Shown: positions 44,874 through 53,862 of the stretch, one piece after another
How the letters are laid out: each line of letters opens with the position of its first letter
Position numbering within the stretch: the first letter of the stretch is position 1
Assembly: GCF_016881405.1 (NCBI RefSeq)
Contig: NZ_WOFE01000009.1
Span: forward strand, 1-64,000
Length of the DNA: 64,000 nucleotides
Origin: Deefgea chitinilytica
GTDB lineage: Bacteria; Pseudomonadota; Gammaproteobacteria; Burkholderiales; Chitinibacteraceae
Reading direction: 5' to 3'
The notes under the pieces: generated by a model
The model's input: the letters and a program-made list of their open reading frames with translations, nothing else
Databases searched by the model: none
What the model was told of the DNA's origin: nothing
Program-made: the position numbers and the translations under genes

Positions 44874-47513
44874 TCAGATGCTGCTTCTTTTTTGAGCCAT
44901 TCGCTCTTCTATATCTATCAATCTTTTTCCTAATAGGAATTTGCCTAAGCGATTTTCGCAATAAAAATAAAACAATAAGGTGGTAAGACTATCTGGGTTG
45001 GAGAGTATACTAACCTCATTAGGTAAAAATATTTTGCGTATTCTAATTGGCTTTAGTAGCACTGAAGCAGCTAGGCAATAATAAAGAAACGAAGTGAAAA
45101 TAATAGATAAAATCAAGGAGAAAAATCTAGTTGCGCTTTGGGTTGAGATGTCTATTTCTTTGAGATTAATGCTTAGGCTAATGTTTTTTATGCTGCCTAG
45201 GTCTGGTAGTGAGGTTGCCGTCAATGGTGGGATTTTTAATATTAAAAATATAGTGCAAAAAGTGATTAAAAGAGCAGAAACCTCAAATGGAATTGCGAGT
45301 AATCTTCTGGGTGGGTTGATTTCTGAGGCAATTAAAGTTAGGGGGTATTTGACTCTTAATTCACTTTTTGATGAAATGCCGATGCAGTCCCTGAGTAAAC
45401 CCTCGCCCACTATCAATTGTTTTCGCCATTTGTTCTCGCTTAGTTTTTCAATGTGTGTCCTCCAAGAAGAAAACGAACCCTTATTTTTTAATGACTGTGC
45501 AACAATAGGCGATCTTAGTGCCGCTTCAGTTAATATGCATGCCCATTCTTCGGTTTTGTCATTGCTGACCGCTGCCATCTCAAGTATCATTTCTAGAAAT
45601 GGTTCTTGGTCGCAATTTTTGTATACAATTTCAGGTGCGTCGCTTGCTACATCAATATTATTTAATTCGGCAATTCTTAGCGCTGCGACGGCATCCTGCT
45701 TTGCATAATTTTCTATCAGCTTTGCTATGATATTTTTATTTTTGCCTAGGAATTTTCCATAGAAAAGCTGAATGTCTGGGGTGGCTCTAGACTTTGACAG
45801 AATTGGTAAACAAATAGCAGCGTCTAGGCTGGTTATATTAAAAATATGTAACTCGTCGAGTCTTGAAGTTGTCCAATCGCTTTCTGCCAAGTTTAATAGG
45901 CTTGATTCCCATTTTGCATAAAAATTGGTCCACGCGTCGCAGTCATAAAATTTAGACTCAATAAAGCATTTGCCTATTAAATTATTGTCGCCATCCTCAA
46001 TTAATGATGCTAGTGTTTTTTCTAGTTCTGAGATGTCATTTCTGATTTTAAGTAGTCCGCAGGCAAAAGGAAATAACTCAGTCAGTCTTGTCTTTAGGCT
46101 GTATAAAGATTGATTTTCTTTATTTGTTTTAATTAGTTTTTCTAGTTTCTCATTGTTGCCAATTGTTGCTTTGGCAGCAAAAAACTCACAAAATGTAAGA
46201 TGTATAAATCTAAGTGTTTCTCTTTCTTTTTCTTCCGAAATTAAGCCTGTTTCTTTAATGATGTCTAGTAATATTTCGGCCGCATCAGCTGCATCACATT
46301 TATTGACGGCTTGAACGATGAGGATGGCATCACACCAATTTACAGTATTTGCTGGATTTGTGTTATCAAGTAAATGTTGATAAGAAATCTCGGAAAGAAC
46401 TGCCATGCGTTGCTGTTTTATTATATCGGGGGCATGTTTTCGGCCTGTTTGGCTTGTTCGTCGCTTGATCAGTAACTCATCAGTCACTCGCTCATAAAAT
46501 TCTGTTCTTGTTTCTGGGGTAAATTTACCTGCACTAGCTTGGTCCTCTGAAACATACATTGATAGAACTAATGGGTTGCTACACATTTCTCTTAATGATG
46601 CACGATCAGTCAAGTCCTTATATATTCTATTTATGTGTTGTTGTGAGTTTTCATTGTAAGGCCATTTTGTAAGAAATTCATAGATGTTCGATGGGTTAAA
46701 CGGCATTAAACGCATTATTGCGCCAAATTCTCTAATGCTGTTTTTTATGGATTTGTAAAACTGAGAGCGCATCGTTAATATAATCTTATTATTTGTACCT
46801 AGGTTATTTAATTTGTCACTTGTATCTCTAATTCCTTTAATAATCAAGCTTAAATCTTTGCTGGCTACTTCATCCAGGCCATCAAAAATTAAAATAATTC
46901 CATTGCTTTCGCAGAAATAATCGAAACACTTGTCCATGTTATAAGAGTTTTTTTGTGTAACATGCGTCTTCGCAAGATCAAATAACCACGATTCTTTATC
47001 TTTTTCAGGCGGTTTTACATTTTTTAACTCAATTAGTATTGGCAATCTCGCTTTTCCAGGTGATCTCATCGAAAGTTCACATTGTTCTAGCACGATTTTT
47101 TTTGTTAACGTTGACTTGCCTGAGCCAGGGTCTCCAATTATTAATATTCGAGTTGAGTCATTGTCTAGGAAAGAACATTCTTTTTGAAGTAGTGTTTGAT
47201 TCTTCTCGTCTTCCAATGTTGCGCTTATGAAGGAGTCTTTAATTTTTAATCTTATATCTTCGTTGCCGGGAACGAACATGTATTTTTGGTGATCTTCATT
47301 TGAAATTAGTGTTGAGTAGCGCTTTAAGGATAGTTGTGCTGCTACCTTTCCATTTATTTTCAATAGCAGGTTAAATATGATGCCTTTTGCGATAAATGCA
47401 ACAACAGAATTGAAGTGTTTTTTTACTAGTACGCCTACAAATACTATTGTTGGTAGTCCCATTACGCCAATTAGCATGGATCTTAAATCCAGTGTTACAT
47501 TAAGTATTTCCAT
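44874..47513 (-). CDS. Membrane-anchored NACHT-domain NTPase (NLR-like STAND protein)
   Basis: An 879-residue STAND NTPase. The N-terminus has one hydrophobic span (about 12-50 with a second weak one). The NACHT domain has Walker A GDPGSGKS (127-134), Walker B ILIFDGLDE (207-215) with the small residue and second acid typical of NACHT, and a sensor-like LTMRSQFY (247-253). A winged-helix region ends in FIHLTFCEFFAA (436-447), the motif that closes NACHT modules. Residues 460-730 are a helical putative sensor with HEAT/TPR-like patterns and no recognisable repeats. Two C-terminal membrane helices follow (about 738-760 and 797-820). The gene is about 35-38% GC against about 50% around it, which suggests transfer. 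Bacterial NACHT proteins include anti-phage bNACHT and Avs-type proteins; defence is an inference here. It stands alone, with no adjacent effector gene. Confidence 0.85.
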   Translation of the reverse strand: MEILNVTLDLRSMLIGVMGLPTIVFVGVLVKKHFNSVVAFIAKGIIFNLLLKINGKVAAQLSLKRYSTLISNEDHQKYMFVPGNEDIRLKIKDSFISATLEDEKNQTLLQKECSFLDNDSTRILIIGDPGSGKSTLTKKIVLEQCELSMRSPGKARLPILIELKNVKPPEKDKESWLFDLAKTHVTQKNSYNMDKCFDYFCESNGIILIFDGLDEVASKDLSLIIKGIRDTSDKLNNLGTNNKIILTMRSQFYKSIKNSIREFGAIMRLMPFNPSNIYEFLTKWPYNENSQQHINRIYKDLTDRASLREMCSNPLVLSMYVSEDQASAGKFTPETRTEFYERVTDELLIKRRTSQTGRKHAPDIIKQQRMAVLSEISYQHLLDNTNPANTVNWCDAILIVQAVNKCDAADAAEILLDIIKETGLISEEKERETLRFIHLTFCEFFAAKATIGNNEKLEKLIKTNKENQSLYSLKTRLTELFPFACGLLKIRNDISELEKTLASLIEDGDNNLIGKCFIESKFYDCDAWTNFYAKWESSLLNLAESDWTTSRLDELHIFNITSLDAAICLPILSKSRATPDIQLFYGKFLGKNKNIIAKLIENYAKQDAVAALRIAELNNIDVASDAPEIVYKNCDQEPFLEMILEMAAVSNDKTEEWACILTEAALRSPIVAQSLKNKGSFSSWRTHIEKLSENKWRKQLIVGEGLLRDCIGISSKSELRVKYPLTLIASEINPPRRLLAIPFEVSALLITFCTIFLILKIPPLTATSLPDLGSIKNISLSINLKEIDISTQSATRFFSLILSIIFTSFLYYCLAASVLLKPIRIRKIFLPNEVSILSNPDSLTTLLFYFYCENRLGKFLLGKRLIDIEERMAQKRSSI

Positions 47514-48244
47514 GATTGTCCATTTTTAAATTGATAGTCCATGTGTTTTTAAAAAATATACACTGTGCGGGGTTGTGGTTCGTACATTGTTTGAATCACT
47601 CAATGGCGTATTGCAACTTCGCATCGAATGCACCCTACCGTTTGCCGAGCTTCAATATCTTATCTAATTGACAAATTAACGTCAGCTGTTCGATGGAAAA
47701 TGTTAGCTTTGATTGATGAAAAGCGAATCTGGCGCAAGGCTACGGTATGGCGAGCGGTGGTTTTGTGTTTGAGCGGGATTGGCGGCTGTGCGCCGCGGCA
47801 CTCACTTCTCTTGCTTCGCCAAGAAAAGTAAGCAAAAGGAGGCGACCCGGGCGAAAAGCGCTCCGCGCTGTTAGCCTTAGGCCACGGCCTACGCTAAGAC
47901 AACAAGTTGCCAAGCTCCGTCACGCCTTGCTGCGTCCTTCATAACTGGCTCCAAACGATACTGCCGTTTGTCTCTCTCCTTGCTGCGGTTTTCGCTACAC
48001 GGGAATTCAAGCCCCAGACCGACCATCGTGACACATACATGCCGTGGTGTTGTTCTGAAGATGATTCAGAGATTGGCTTTGGTAGATATACCCGTAGGGT
48101 CAACGTTAGCTGACCTTGTTGGGTGTGTCTGGTCGGCTAAAGCCGACCCTACAACGGCTGCTTATTAACACGGATTGCTCGTGGAGACGCGCCGCTTTCA
48201 AAAGTCATGGCGAGGCATGGCGTAGCTACAGCAAAACAACCAAA
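47514..48244. other. Gene-poor degenerate region
   Basis: No convincing gene is present. Near 47.6 kb lies a repeat-like segment. At 47.77-47.90 kb, TTGCTTCGCCAAGAAAAGTAAGC and GGAGGCGACCCGGGCG resemble dispersed intergenic sequences common in beta- and gammaproteobacteria; a related TTTGCTTCGCCAA stretch recurs at 50.85 kb. Two hairpin repeats follow at 48.09-48.16 kb. Composition shifts sharply from the AT-rich NACHT gene to GC-rich here. Confidence 0.5.
48090..48155. repeat. Pair of REP-like hairpins
   Basis: A perfect GGTCGGCT-AA-AGCCGACC palindrome (48131-48148) is extended by TTGTTGGG / CCCTACAA. Just before it, GTAGGGTCAACGTTAGCTGACC is a decayed copy. The paired layout is like REP/BIME elements. 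Confidence 0.6.
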
Positions 48245-48397
48245 CTAGAAATTTTTCACCGCTTGCTGTACGCGCTCGACTTGCTCGATGAGCTCGGTGA
48301 CAAGGCTGTCGGTCACGTCTAGATCGCCTTCGTACTCGGCCAGATTGCGTTTGCTGTGCGCACAATTGAAAGACTCATATTGGGCATGGTCAGGTAT
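48245..48397 (-). pseudogene. Remnant of a small HEPN-like protein gene (C-terminal part)
   Basis: Read on the minus strand, 48397-48245 encodes AHSKRNLAEYEGDLDV followed by an amphipathic helix and a natural stop. The same frame continues upstream past an in-frame TGA (48398-48400) for about 26 more codons (ALNAALQKTNLGLSNPEWL) and then runs into the chitinase terminator. The RN-x-AEYEG pattern resembles the C-terminus of small HEPN-type proteins often found in toxin-antitoxin and defence loci, recalled from memory and not confirmed. The N-terminal part and start are missing. Confidence 0.4.
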
Positions 48398-48506
48398 TCA
48401 AAGCCATTCTGGGTTTGATAACCCCAAATTGGTTTTTTGTAAGGCGGCGTTGAGGGCGGTGCTTGATGGTTCGGGTCGGCACAGATGCAACGACCGAACA
48501 ATAAAA

Positions 48507-48546
48507 ACCGCCGTGCGGATTCAATCCAGAATCAGCACGGCGGTTG
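48507..48546 (-). terminator. Terminator of the chitinase gene
   Basis: AACCGCCGTGC / GCACGGCGGTT, with an added inner GATTC/GAATC pairing, followed on the minus strand by TTTTTATTG. It lies 22 bp past the chitinase stop. Confidence 0.88.
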
Positions 48547-48567
48547 TGGTGGTGTTACTAAAGTGGC

Positions 48568-50460
48568 TTATTTCGGTAGTTTGTCAAAGTAAGCACGATG
48601 CTGGGTGCTAAATTCAAAGTTGTTGAATTTGTCCCAGTTAATTGACCAAGTCATCAAGCCACGCAGGCCAGGATAAACCGCGCTTGGTTTGTAGCTGCCG
48701 CAGCTAGTGCCTTTCATCAGGCAATCAAGTGCAGTGTGTACATCGCCCACGGTGGTAAAGCCGCCGCCCGCATTGGCATTGGCGGGTAGGCCAATCGCAA
48801 CTTGGTCGGGGCGCAGCGCTGGGAATACGAAGTTCGTGCCAGATACTTTAAAGCCTTTGAGCAACATGTCGGTCATCGCCACATGGAAATCGGCGTTGCC
48901 CATCGTGTGGTAGGCATTATCCAAGCCTGTGATCGGGCCTGAATTGTAGTCTTGCACATGCAGCAGCGTGATGTCGTCGCGCAGCGCGTAAATCACCGGC
49001 AAATAAGCTCCGGCACGCGTGTCGCAACCCGCACAATTGCCACCGTAGAACGCATAACCCAATTGCACGAAGAAGGTTTCTGGCGCCATCGTCAGCGTGA
49101 ATTTGCTGCCGTATTTGGCTTTCAGCTCTTTCAACGCCGCAATCAGATTAACGATGACGGGCGATTTCGGATTGGCAACATCGTTGTCACCAGCGTTCAA
49201 TTGCAGCGAGTGGCCTTCGAAGTCCACATCCAGCCCATCCAAGCCATATTTGTCGATGATGGCAGATACTGAGCGAACAAATGCATCTTTCGCTGCGCTG
49301 GTTTCGAGGCGAACTTGACCATTCGCGCCGCCGATCGAAATTTGGACTTTTTTGCCTTTGGCCTGTTTGGCTTTGATTGCGGCAATAAAATCGGCTTCCG
49401 ATTCGACATTCGGGCACTCAGTCGATGGGCAAAGTTTGAAGGCGACTTCACCACTGGTGGCCGAAGTTGGCTCAGCGAACGACAGATTGATGTAGTCCCA
49501 TTTATCCGATACATCATTCATGCGGATATAGCCAGAACCATTAGCAAAGCTGGCGTGCAGATAGCCGATCAGCAATTTGTCGTTGGCTGGCGCTGGCGTC
49601 ACACTCGGCGTAGGCGTCACCGTTGGAGTAACTGATGGCGTCACCGAAATCGTTGGGGTTGGCGATACCGTGACAGTCGGGGTAGCGGTAGCAGTCGGGA
49701 TTTTATTCCAGCCGATAATGCAACCGTTGCCATCGTAAATCGGCTCAAAGCGATAACCTGGAATACCGGTTGGCATCGGCATCGGCAAACAAGTCGGCTT
49801 ACTGCTCGGGGTCGCAGTCGGCGTTGCGGTCGCGCCAACACTCACCAGTTTCCAAGGGCCCCATTCGCTAGCACCAGGCACATCGCCTTGCGTCCACCAT
49901 TTGGCTTCATAGATAGAGCCGTTGTAGCTAATGCGTTGACCGCCAGTGTAGACCGTCGCTTTATCCCATGCAGGCTGGATCGGATCACTTGGCACACATT
50001 GATTGGAAACAAAGGTCGAGCCAATTGGACAAACCCCTTTCCAACCCTCAATGTTGCAACCATTGCTATCTTTACCAATTATCGTAATGCCCCAGCTAGC
50101 CGGTGGAATCAAGACCACTGCAGGATAGGGAGGCGGCGTGACTTGTGGGCATTGATAAGTCGTTGGTGTCGGTGTAATCGTAGGTGTGACGGTTGGGGTG
50201 ATGCTAATAGTCGGGGTGACGCTAACAGTCGGTGTTACGCTGCCCGTTTCTTTCCACAAGGTCGGCGCTGCGGCGGGGTTCCAGCCGGTGCCCACGTATG
50301 CAGTGTGCGAAACAAGTGCGGTGTAGGTTTTGCCGTTGTAATCAACGACGGTGCCAGCGGTGTAGGTATTGCCTTCCTGCCAGCTTGCGGCGTGCACGCC
50401 ACTGGCAAGGACAAGCCCAGCCAGCAACGACGCCAGTGTAGCGCGATTGCGTTTTATCAT
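48568..50460 (-). CDS. Secreted GH18 chitinase with two CBM5/12 modules
   Basis: A 630-residue secreted enzyme: signal peptide MIKRNRATLASLLAGLVLASGVHA, a first CBM5/12 (about 25-70, WQEGNTYTAGTVVDYNGKTY), a Pro/Thr linker, a Cys-containing spacer (about 105-165), a second CBM5/12 (about 167-210, IYEAKWWTQGDVPG), more linkers, and a C-terminal GH18 barrel (about 300-630). The catalytic motif is GLDGLDVDFEG with general acid Glu415. It cleaves beta-1,4-GlcNAc links in chitin. ATG at 50460 follows GGAG. It is adjacent to a second chitin-binding protein gene on the same strand, each with its own terminator. Confidence 0.95.
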   Translation of the reverse strand: MIKRNRATLASLLAGLVLASGVHAASWQEGNTYTAGTVVDYNGKTYTALVSHTAYVGTGWNPAAAPTLWKETGSVTPTVSVTPTISITPTVTPTITPTPTTYQCPQVTPPPYPAVVLIPPASWGITIIGKDSNGCNIEGWKGVCPIGSTFVSNQCVPSDPIQPAWDKATVYTGGQRISYNGSIYEAKWWTQGDVPGASEWGPWKLVSVGATATPTATPSSKPTCLPMPMPTGIPGYRFEPIYDGNGCIIGWNKIPTATATPTVTVSPTPTISVTPSVTPTVTPTPSVTPAPANDKLLIGYLHASFANGSGYIRMNDVSDKWDYINLSFAEPTSATSGEVAFKLCPSTECPNVESEADFIAAIKAKQAKGKKVQISIGGANGQVRLETSAAKDAFVRSVSAIIDKYGLDGLDVDFEGHSLQLNAGDNDVANPKSPVIVNLIAALKELKAKYGSKFTLTMAPETFFVQLGYAFYGGNCAGCDTRAGAYLPVIYALRDDITLLHVQDYNSGPITGLDNAYHTMGNADFHVAMTDMLLKGFKVSGTNFVFPALRPDQVAIGLPANANAGGGFTTVGDVHTALDCLMKGTSCGSYKPSAVYPGLRGLMTWSINWDKFNNFEFSTQHRAYFDKLPK

Positions 50461-51016
50461 TGTCTTCTCCATCCTGTTGTATTCGGCGGCGCATCAAGCC
50501 ACTGCGGCTCTGACGGCCGGCTTTTGCCCTGGATAGGGGCAAGAACGGGTTGATTGTAAGTCAAACCGCTAGAATGGCGAATGAAGTTAAGTGATTGTTG
50601 TAAATAAGGAATTGATGTTTTAAACGCAGTTGGTAGAGCCACAAGTTCGGGGTTGGGTATTCGGCTAACAGGATTGATTTTGTAAGATTGCAGGCATTTA
50701 CCCAGCAGGAGTATATGGGAGTTTTGCCAGAAATTACGGTGCGGCGCAGTGCACGTGTTGGGTAATTTTCGCTTCGAATTGCATCTAAATTCGCAGTGAT
50801 GCTGTGAAGTGAGTCACGCTAAACCCGCGCAGCACCCGCCCTTTGCTTCGCCAAACCAAAGCGCCCCTACAAGACGTTTCAATTAAATCTGTATGGGCAG
50901 AGATGCAGCAAAGTGCGTCGCGCTATGAAAGATCCCCCCCATTCAGGCACAACAAAAAAGCCCCGCATCAGCGAGGCTTTTGATCAACAACGAATCAGCT
51001 AAACAACCATCCATTC
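50461..51016. other. Intergenic region upstream of the chitinase gene
   Basis: About 550 bp without a gene. It must hold the chitinase promoter. The stretch near 50.83-50.89 kb (CCCTTTGCTTCGCCAAACCAAAG) resembles the degenerate repeat at 47.8 kb. The left end carries a terminator at 50956-50981 for the next gene. Confidence 0.5.
50954..50981 (-). terminator. Terminator of the chitin-binding protein gene
   Basis: Stem AAAAGCCTCGC / GCGGGGCTTTT (one G-T pair) with a 4-nt loop and TTTTTT on the minus strand, 36 bp after the stop at 51017. Confidence 0.85.
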
Positions 51017-52138
51017 TTAATAAATATAGTTGTACGGCAAATTGAATTTGTACGCGCGTAATAGCGATGATGGGCGGCAGAGGTCGCCATTGCATAGCCA
51101 TACACTCAAATAATTACCCTTCGCCTGCTCTGCCGTAAGCTTGAGCGAGCCCATCACCACGCCGCCGCGCGGTGCATTGAAGCTATTTACTACCGTGCCT
51201 TCGGGCAGGCTACAGCTGCCATCGGGATTGCGGGGAATCGGCTGCGGCGCAGGTGGGGCAACGCCCGGTACTGGCATTAAGTAAGGGCCTTGCTGCGTGG
51301 CGACCACCTTGCCGTCCACATGCACTTCCCAACGCTCAGTGCGTGGCGGCACCATATTGGCGGGTTGCTCACCTTCCTGCAGGATATTGACGCTACACGA
51401 TGCATTCACGCGATAAACGTATTTGGTGTAATAAATGAACGAACCTAAATTCACTTGCACATCGACATCGCCACTGGCTTGCTGAGTAACATTGGTCGAG
51501 AACAATGCAGGGCGCATTGGGCTAACTGGTGCGCTGCCTTTATCCTCCCATGGGCTGCCAGCTTGATCGGGTTGATTGTTTTGCGTCCACCAACGGGCTT
51601 GATATAGACGACCATTGAAAATCGCTAAATCGCCAGCGTTGTAGACCTTGCTATTGCTCCATGCTTGCGGGCCCGATAGCGCGGATTGCTCTTCCCATGC
51701 GCCCCAAGCTTGGCCTGGTTTTTCATTTTGCGTCCACCACTTGGCCTTATAGGTGATGCCTTCATAGCTCACCAAATCGCCCTGAATGTAGGCGGTGCTC
51801 GGATTCCACGCGGCAGCAGTGGGCACCGTCGCTTTGCCGTATACCGCATCGGTATCGGCATCACTCAAGGCCGACATGGTGGCGGTATTGCTGTATCGAT
51901 CACCGGTTGAGCATGTCCAGATTGGGGTCGGGGTTGGCGTAGGGGTTGGTGTTGTATTGGGTGCTGGGGTAGCCGTTGGGACTGGTGTTGGTACCGTGAG
52001 TTTGTCCGGATTCACCGTTGGCAGTTTGCCGTCTAATCCTGCAGGTAAAGCCGGCGCTGGGCGCGGTGCGAGACAAGCTTGCGCGACTTGACCGGCCAAG
52101 GCTGCGCCGAGGGCCAGTGCCATCAAAGAAAGTTTCAT
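51017..52138 (-). CDS. Secreted chitin-binding protein with two CBM5/12 modules and a novel C-terminal domain
   Basis: A 373-residue secreted protein. The signal peptide ends in AQVAQA near residue 21. A Thr/Pro linker (about 48-72) leads to two CBM5/12 modules (about 108-150, ITYKAKWWTQNEKPGQAWGAW; about 157-200, LYQARWWTQNNQPDQAGSPW). Residues about 205-373 form an unrecognised domain with SFIYYTKYVYRVNASC, a Pro-rich insert, and a conserved-looking end YLSVWLCNGDLCRPSS. It lacks an N-terminal His after the signal, so it is not a standard AA10 LPMO. The Cys pairs suggest disulfides. It probably binds chitin and works with the chitinase next to it. ATG at 52138. Confidence 0.85.
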   Translation of the reverse strand: MKLSLMALALGAALAGQVAQACLAPRPAPALPAGLDGKLPTVNPDKLTVPTPVPTATPAPNTTPTPTPTPTPIWTCSTGDRYSNTATMSALSDADTDAVYGKATVPTAAAWNPSTAYIQGDLVSYEGITYKAKWWTQNEKPGQAWGAWEEQSALSGPQAWSNSKVYNAGDLAIFNGRLYQARWWTQNNQPDQAGSPWEDKGSAPVSPMRPALFSTNVTQQASGDVDVQVNLGSFIYYTKYVYRVNASCSVNILQEGEQPANMVPPRTERWEVHVDGKVVATQQGPYLMPVPGVAPPAPQPIPRNPDGSCSLPEGTVVNSFNAPRGGVVMGSLKLTAEQAKGNYLSVWLCNGDLCRPSSLLRAYKFNLPYNYIY

Positions 52139-52366
52139 GGTCTACTCCATCTTATTTTTTCTGATTAGCTGCACCTATCTTGGTGCAGGCGCTACTGCGT
52201 AGCGCAATTGACTATCAGCAAAATAATATGACGCGTCAATACTTTACGTTTGCTTGTCGCACAGAAGCTGCGGAATTGATTTTGAAACTGCGAGGCGGGA
52301 AAGATCTGCGCTGGATGACATCAACGCGGCTTCGCCCACACAACACGGTGGTGGAATTTCTGCCGA

Positions 52367-53071
52367 TTACTCCACCGCTGGAAAATACAGCGCATGCATC
52401 CTAGCCACATAGGCCTTGAGTGTCTCGTGGCTTTCGGCGGCGGTGCGTAGCGATGAAGTAAAAGCAGGATTGAGCGCGGTGTTAACAAAGGCGTAGACAC
52501 TGGCGTCATAACCACAAGGCGTGTCACCCAGTAGAAAAGGCTTATCGCCCAGCAAGGCGGCCAGTGCGGCTAAATCACGCTGTGCGAACACGGCGCGTTC
52601 GGCGTCACTATGCCGACCCATGCCCTGCGCCTTCAACGCGGCGAGCATTTTCTTGCGAAAATGATTGCGCGCCAAAGCGCGCATCGGCCACGGTATACGG
52701 TTGAACAGTTTGCTAGTGGTGGTATTGAAATTGTAATCATCGGCCCAGCGAGCATACACGCCGAGCCAATACAGATGTTCTTCGAGCATTTTTTCAACGG
52801 TCCAACCTAGCGCAAGTTGCCCCGCGTCATAGCCGCCCGAAAAATCGCAGCCGTGCTGCTGCTCCAGATGCAGGCGGATAAAGGTCGAGTCGGCGATAGC
52901 TTGCTCTCCGTCTTGCAGCCACGGCAATTTACCTTTGGGCGCGCCTTTGATGCCTTGGCGGCGAGTCTCAAACGGCAGGCCACTCATTTTCAGCAGCACC
53001 AGTGTTTTGGTGACAAAAGGGCTTAAATCGGGCAGGCCAAAAGCGGCACCAAAAACATTGAGTGTGAGCAT
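52367..53071 (-). CDS. Glutathione S-transferase family protein (metaxin/FAX-like)
   Basis: A 234-residue GST-fold protein: thioredoxin-like N-domain with SPFVTKTLVLLKMSGLPFETRR, PKGKLPWLQDGEQAIADSTFIRLHLE (the cis-Pro and Ser/Asp glutathione contacts), then a helical C-domain ending YLGDKPFLLGDTPCGYDASVYAFV-type N-capping box. It resembles bacterial GSTs related to FAX/metaxin (DUF4517-like). The substrate is unknown. ATG at 53071 fits the family start; an upstream extension to 53182 is rejected as unusual. Next gene on the same strand is 111 bp upstream. Confidence 0.85.
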   Translation of the reverse strand: MLTLNVFGAAFGLPDLSPFVTKTLVLLKMSGLPFETRRQGIKGAPKGKLPWLQDGEQAIADSTFIRLHLEQQHGCDFSGGYDAGQLALGWTVEKMLEEHLYWLGVYARWADDYNFNTTTSKLFNRIPWPMRALARNHFRKKMLAALKAQGMGRHSDAERAVFAQRDLAALAALLGDKPFLLGDTPCGYDASVYAFVNTALNPAFTSSLRTAAESHETLKAYVARMHALYFPAVE

Positions 53072-53182
53072 GCAACAGTAACCTTGCAAAAAAAAACAGC
53101 AAATTAAAAGAAAATTACTACAAGAGTCAACCTGAACCTCGCAATCAGCCATGAATGACAGCAGAGACTGCGCCCAGCCCAA

Positions 53183-53632
53183 TTACTGATTGTTTAGTTT
53201 CGCCGCTTCATGCCGCTTAATAAAATACTTCGCTGCAGCGTCCATCCCCAAATAGGTGGACGCCAAGTAAATCAGCAGGAATTTATTAATCAGCTGCGAG
53301 ACTTCGGCCGAAATCAGAAAATCTGGATTGATATTTTCCGCCGAGAAATATATCTCCAGCACGAAATAAATTGCAGTTAATAAGTAAATGCCAAGCTTCA
53401 TCAGCGACGAATAGTAATCAATGCAGCTGCGATTGAACTGAAATTCGTCGGCCTTATGCGTCAGCAAATGTCTGACGTAAAAAAATGCAATGATAGCAGG
53501 CAGAAATAGCGTCACACCCAGAATGAAGGGGTAGGCCTCGGTAAAGAAGATCAGCGCCAGCCCGATTAGTAATAACAAAATAGAGATCAGTTTAATCCGG
53601 AATTTTTCTTGTTTACTCAATATCAATGCCAT
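53183..53632 (-). CDS. Unknown four-helix membrane protein
   Basis: A 149-residue protein with four strongly hydrophobic segments (about 13-33, 36-55, 77-97 and 108-126) and short charged ends. No family recognised. It is likely in the inner membrane with both ends cytoplasmic. It precedes the GST gene on the same strand but the 111-bp gap makes cotranscription uncertain. Confidence 0.6.
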   Translation of the reverse strand: MALILSKQEKFRIKLISILLLLIGLALIFFTEAYPFILGVTLFLPAIIAFFYVRHLLTHKADEFQFNRSCIDYYSSLMKLGIYLLTAIYFVLEIYFSAENINPDFLISAEVSQLINKFLLIYLASTYLGMDAAAKYFIKRHEAAKLNNQ

Positions 53633-53862
53633 TGCTACGCCTAGATGCGGTGAGGTTGGGAATAAAGCGTGTTGAGCATGATTTTATCTTGCCAATATGA
53701 CAGTGCTTGCAGGTGCTTAAATTGGCAAAAATCAGGGTATTTAATGTGTAATTGTGCTCTTTTTTGCAAATGCCACTGTGCTAAATTGATTTGGCATTTT
53801 TAAGCCAACTTGGTTCATTAAACCCAATGCCGTTCACAGGGCTAATTTCAAAGAGAAAAACC

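Noticed and set aside
44874-47513. Mobile-element call for the AT-rich island
   Set aside because: No transposase, integrase or clear terminal inverted repeats or attachment duplications were seen, so only a composition-based suspicion of transfer is reported.
47628-48322. Several 65-107 codon open frames between the NACHT gene and the chitinase gene
   Set aside because: They lack ribosome sites, overlap one another in different frames, and coincide with hairpin repeats and degenerate sequence.
49560-50230. Repeated Thr/Pro-coding blocks in the chitinase gene as a possible CRISPR or tandem repeat array
   Set aside because: They encode PT-rich interdomain linkers in frame; the units are irregular with no conserved spacer length.
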